The position numbers were made by a program, and so were the translations under genes. Of a stretch of DNA of 25,354 bases, positions 21,646 through 25,354 are shown piece after piece. The stretch comes from an uncultured Acetatifactor sp. (GTDB lineage: Bacteria; Bacillota; Clostridia; Lachnospirales; Lachnospiraceae), in contig CAJUGT010000013.1 of NCBI GenBank assembly GCA_910586435.1, positions 21,963-47,316 of the forward strand, given 5' to 3'. Numbering within the stretch: position 1 is the stretch's first letter; every line of letters starts with the position of its first letter. The notes under the pieces are model-generated. The model was not told the DNA's origin. It worked only from the letters and a program-made list of their open reading frames with translations, and ran no database searches.

Positions 21646-24600
21646 CTACTCTCCCAGATAATTTTTCCACGCGGAATCCATTGGCGGCAGGTTCCCACAG
21701 GGTAAATCCCCATATCCTTCCCCTTCCCGGCAAAGACATATTCTGTCAAACCGAAGGCCGGGTGCTTTGGCATAAATGGCAACGAAATGCTCCCCTTTTG
21801 TCAGCTTCACTTTGCTCAAGGGCACATATCTGTAAATCTGTTCCGCCTCATACCTCCACAGGCATCCGCCATGGTAGATTTCTTCTTCCGGCAACGCTTC
21901 CCCGTCCACTCCTACACCCAAATACGACTCTTCTTTCCTGCCAAACCTTGCCAGGAGCCAGATAGTATATTCGCCGCCCTTGCAGGAAATTTGATAGTTC
22001 AGAGCATGCTTCTCCCCCAATTCTGTCAAATCCCGCCTTCTGATGTACATAGCAATTCCGCTGCGTCCATAGGATTCTCCGGCGCAGTGTTCCCACAGGC
22101 TTCCGCAGGTATTTGCATACTCACTTTGCAGAAGCGCCGAGGCGCAATCTATACATATATATCCCTCCTGTTCCGCGAAAGGCTTCTCTCCCCGACGCAT
22201 AATCCAATCCGGGGATACCTTCTCGCCATAAGCGCCATCCTGCCTCATGAAATCCGTTACTCCCAGGGAATCCTTTTCTCTCTCCAAAACAGCATATTCC
22301 ACTGCCCTTGGCTCTAAGGATATTTTCCCATAAAAAGCTTCCCCAAAAGCCTCTGAATCGAATGCCTCCGGCAATTCCTGGCATCCCTCTATTCCCACAT
22401 AATTATTGTCCTTACGTGTCCTTGTATAGACGACAAACCTGGAAAAGGCAAAATAGTTATCCACGGCATAAACAGAAATTCTATGCTCTCCCGCCTTTAA
22501 AAAGGGCAGCGTCATATACATCCTGTCCACATTGTTGCGGACATTTTCCCTCCATGTCCCTCTGTGTTCATCATTTGCTTCCGTACCCAGGATTTGAATG
22601 GGTCCTTCGTCCACAGATATTCCGACTCTGATTTGGCCTGTGGAATTCAGGGAGGGAAAACGGTGAATTTCCATCAGGAACTCCCCTTCCGTAAGGAAGA
22701 CCAACCGATATTGCAGGGGATTCTCCAACTTCTCCCGGGACATGACATATTTCCCAGAATCACTCTCTGCCATTCCTGCCATGTCTTCTTTGCAAAAGGC
22801 TTCCATGAGACTGCCCTGTCCCCGTCCCAGCCTCCGAATACGCCTGAAACAGGGGGAGGCAGCTGAGTCAGCTTCCACCGCCACTACGCCGTCATCCTCC
22901 ACATATTCCGGAACATTTTCTCCGCAGTTCAGTCCATCTTTTGCCCCTTCCATGCGAACACCCTTTTCCATGTCCATGGCAGCGCATTCCGGCACAGCAC
23001 CACACCCTTCCACGGCCTCACATTTCCCCACAGCTATGACAGCCACCCCCAGGTCCACATGGATTCCTGTGTTCTTTTCCGTAATCCTTATCACGCCCTG
23101 TGAATTTATATTCGTATCTTCCGGCCAGACCAGAATACGGCATTCGGTGCTTACAGTTCCCTTTGTCTGTGACAGCTTTATCCACTCCGGCGCCTCTATG
23201 ACAAATTCAATGCTGCCCTCTCCTCCATTGCCGATTTCAATCCATTTCACCCTCTGCCTGGTAAAGGTAAGCTTTGCTTTCCCGTCTAAAGCACCCGCCC
23301 CGGCATGGCAGCCCGGATATATGGGTTCTTCCTCATTCCATACCGTAACCACCAGTCCCGGCTTTCCCACACGCAAAGGCGGGGTGCATACCGGCATCAT
23401 GGCAGCCCTTGGGGGCGGAAATCCTTCCGGCTCCAGGATGTGTTCCCATTTTCCGTCCAACATAATCTTATTGTAATAAACCAACATCCGCCTGCGGGCA
23501 TCTTCCAGCTCCCGTGCCTTACAAGTGTAAGCTCCGGCGGCCTGAAATTTCCCCTGACGGTACATCAGTGTACTTCTGTCCCCATAGTAATAGGCCAGAT
23601 TGGTATAATATGCCGCATGAATACGCATCAGCACCAGCTGAAAAAAGGCCGCTTTCTCTTCTTCCGGCAAACTTGCGTACAGTTTGTTCCCCCGGTGAAA
23701 CAGTTCTTCAAAACCGTGAATTCTCACCACGGCCTCATCCCCATAGGCTGTCTGCGAAAAAGCGTCGTAGTCCATCAGTTCCAGCTTACGCACATTGGTA
23801 AGCTGGGAGAAATCATTTAAAAGAGAAGCTGCGTCTCTTCCAATCCCGCCGCTGAAATTGCGGTTAATCCAATCCTCCACATAAGCGTCCACATTGCCGG
23901 TCAGACCATATTCTTCTCCAAAAACATTTTCCTTTCCAATCTCCCAGCCAAGACGCAGGAAAAATTCTATCTCCTGTTCCAGAGGCTTCATAGCTCCCGT
24001 ATTCATGACCCATAATTTGCGAATTCCCTCCCCATATGCCTTGCGCAGCTCATTGGCCGTGTGGGCCAGGGGAATGGAGCACAGAAATACATAGGACATT
24101 CCGGGCGGGGCCCAATAGGAATTATGATAATATATACCATTGCCCCCCTTGCGATTCTTCTCTTTTCCGGCTGGATAGCGGCGGATATGTCCGTAGTTGT
24201 CATTGGACCAGACCAGAGTAATGTCTTCCGGCACTTCCAATCCGCCGTCATATAAGGGCAGCACCTCTTTATATGGAACAAAAGTCATCAATGTGTCACG
24301 CCCCAGGGTTTCCTTCAAAATCTTGCGCTGGTCCGAAATCACCTGTTGCAGGAGACTGATTTTCGCCGCCTTCAGGGCATCTTTTGTCAATCCCTTAAGA
24401 CCTTCCGTCTCAAAACCGGAGTCATGTATCCCACGCATTCCAAGGGTATAACATACTTCAAATTCCCTGTTCTGTTCCACGCTTTCCCGCCAGTACTCCC
24501 GCAGAACCTCACGATTCCTGCCTGGAATAGAATAATCATACCTGATTCCTTCATAACCTTTTTGGGCCAGCCAGGGTCTCCACTCTCTGTTGTTGGAGCG

Positions 24601-25302
24601 CATCAACATATCGCAGTGGGAAGTGCCCACCACAATTCCCATTTTCTCCGCCAGGGCGCCGTTTTCTTTTTTGGCGTTAAAAGAGTTCACATGCATGGCC
24701 GGCCAAATATAGTTTCCCTTTAATCTAAGCAGAAGCTCAAAGACTTTTTCATACGTTATGACACCTATGGTTTCCTCCCCCATATGGCTCTTTGCCCAGG
24801 CTTCAAGCTCTTCCTCATCGTTGATGAAAATCCCCCTGTACTCCACAGACGGATAGTCGCAATAGCCAAAGTTATCCGGAAGAACATATTCCTCTTTTCT
24901 CTTTACGGGCACATCCGCCCAGAAATACCACGGTGAGACGCCCATTTGCTCACACAGGTCATATATGCCATAGATTGTCCCCCTTCTGTCCGCGCCCAAG
25001 ATATGCAGCACACCTTCCCTGCCCCAAAGGGCATACGCTTCTCTGCGGGGCATTCCATTCTCATCACAAAAGCCTTTGCATAGGTTGTCAGGAATGTTCC
25101 CTTTCCCACCCCAGATATCTTCCTCATTCAGGGTACTAATCCGTATTCTCGCCCATTCTTCCGGCCCGATATTTGCGCTCTCTTCCCCAAATACCTTTCT
25201 CAAGTCCGACTTAAGATTCTCAGCCGCTATTTTAACCGCTTCCGGCTCCCCGTCCCCATATTCCACAACACAGGGTACACCTTTTCTAATCTTGAAATCC
25301 AT
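21646..25302 (-). CDS. GH115 family xylan alpha-1,2-glucuronidase, cytoplasmic
   Basis: GH115 enzymes remove (4-O-methyl-)glucuronic acid side groups from glucuronoxylan. The 1218-residue protein shows family features. The N-terminal alpha/beta region ends near GVLHILGADRRGTIYGIYDL and GVSPWYFWADVPV. The catalytic barrel contains VEYRGIFINDEEELEAW, GNYIWPAMHVNSFN, GTSHCDMLMRSN, GMRGIHDSGFE, TLVWSNDNYGHIRRYP and YYHNSYWAPPGMSYV. The C-terminal GH115-type part contains DDGVVAVEAD and IRRLGRGQGSLMEAF. No signal peptide is seen (MDFKIRKGVP), so it probably acts inside the cell on imported short oligosaccharides. It is longer than many family members (about 800-1000), with a Cys-rich insert at about 757-797. 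GGGGAG precedes the ATG. No transporter or sugar regulator is visible within the window. Confidence 0.93.
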   Translation of the reverse strand: MDFKIRKGVPCVVEYGDGEPEAVKIAAENLKSDLRKVFGEESANIGPEEWARIRISTLNEEDIWGGKGNIPDNLCKGFCDENGMPRREAYALWGREGVLHILGADRRGTIYGIYDLCEQMGVSPWYFWADVPVKRKEEYVLPDNFGYCDYPSVEYRGIFINDEEELEAWAKSHMGEETIGVITYEKVFELLLRLKGNYIWPAMHVNSFNAKKENGALAEKMGIVVGTSHCDMLMRSNNREWRPWLAQKGYEGIRYDYSIPGRNREVLREYWRESVEQNREFEVCYTLGMRGIHDSGFETEGLKGLTKDALKAAKISLLQQVISDQRKILKETLGRDTLMTFVPYKEVLPLYDGGLEVPEDITLVWSNDNYGHIRRYPAGKEKNRKGGNGIYYHNSYWAPPGMSYVFLCSIPLAHTANELRKAYGEGIRKLWVMNTGAMKPLEQEIEFFLRLGWEIGKENVFGEEYGLTGNVDAYVEDWINRNFSGGIGRDAASLLNDFSQLTNVRKLELMDYDAFSQTAYGDEAVVRIHGFEELFHRGNKLYASLPEEEKAAFFQLVLMRIHAAYYTNLAYYYGDRSTLMYRQGKFQAAGAYTCKARELEDARRRMLVYYNKIMLDGKWEHILEPEGFPPPRAAMMPVCTPPLRVGKPGLVVTVWNEEEPIYPGCHAGAGALDGKAKLTFTRQRVKWIEIGNGGEGSIEFVIEAPEWIKLSQTKGTVSTECRILVWPEDTNINSQGVIRITEKNTGIHVDLGVAVIAVGKCEAVEGCGAVPECAAMDMEKGVRMEGAKDGLNCGENVPEYVEDDGVVAVEADSAASPCFRRIRRLGRGQGSLMEAFCKEDMAGMAESDSGKYVMSREKLENPLQYRLVFLTEGEFLMEIHRFPSLNSTGQIRVGISVDEGPIQILGTEANDEHRGTWRENVRNNVDRMYMTLPFLKAGEHRISVYAVDNYFAFSRFVVYTRTRKDNNYVGIEGCQELPEAFDSEAFGEAFYGKISLEPRAVEYAVLEREKDSLGVTDFMRQDGAYGEKVSPDWIMRRGEKPFAEQEGYICIDCASALLQSEYANTCGSLWEHCAGESYGRSGIAMYIRRRDLTELGEKHALNYQISCKGGEYTIWLLARFGRKEESYLGVGVDGEALPEEEIYHGGCLWRYEAEQIYRYVPLSKVKLTKGEHFVAIYAKAPGLRFDRICLCREGEGYGDLPCGNLPPMDSAWKNYLGE

Positions 25303-25354
25303 TTTCTTCTCCCCTAATTTAGTTCCGCAACTCCCCTCCCAAGCCCCCTGATTC

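Overview
The window reads as a chromosomal segment of a motile, low-to-mid GC Gram-positive anaerobe, most likely a gut Lachnospiraceae (Clostridia). The reasons are: a CodY regulator, FliY (a CheC-FliN fusion) instead of a plain FliN, FlbD, a B. subtilis-like fla/che gene order, strong AGGAGG-type ribosome binding sites, sigma-A promoters of Firmicutes type, tRNA genes without an encoded CCA, and a cytoplasmic GH115 alpha-glucuronidase. The family-level assignment is inference; no species is claimed.

Layout. From about 17170 leftward to base 1, all genes are on the minus strand and form one long fla/che operon: flgB-flgC-fliE-fliF-fliG-fliH-fliI-fliJ-motE/ylxF-like-fliK-flgD-flg operon protein-flgE-flbD-motA-motB-fliL-fliM-fliY (fliY is cut by the window edge). 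It builds, in order, the proximal rod and rod/MS-ring junction, MS ring, rotor switch, export ATPase with its stator and chaperone, hook-length control, hook cap, hook, stator motor and C-ring. A clear sigma-A promoter (17143-17171) precedes flgB. Upstream lie codY (own promoter and own terminator) and topA, both on the same strand. topA carries two overlapping CodY-box-like sequences just upstream of its promoter, so CodY may link DNA topology, nutrition and motility here.

From 20549 to 21421 is an RNA region. A minus-strand tRNA-Glu(CTC) and a plus-strand tRNA-Gly(GCC) diverge, each with a recognisable promoter and an intrinsic terminator. Between them, in an otherwise gene-free 630 bp, sit two related palindromic elements (20781-20971 plus orientation, 21072-21188 minus orientation). 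They share core and edge sequences, but their long arms differ while each remains self-complementary, with several compensatory pair changes. This is the most interesting unexplained structure in the window. Its class (structured RNA or mobile palindromic repeat) is unknown to me.

The right end (21646-25302) is one large minus-strand gene for a GH115 xylan alpha-1,2-glucuronidase without a signal peptide, followed by a strong terminator. It is functionally unrelated to the flagellar block.

Several starts are moved from the longest open frame to a downstream codon with a properly spaced ribosome binding site (motA, flgE, flgD, fliH, flgB, codY). fliM, fliH and fliI use GTG or TTG starts.
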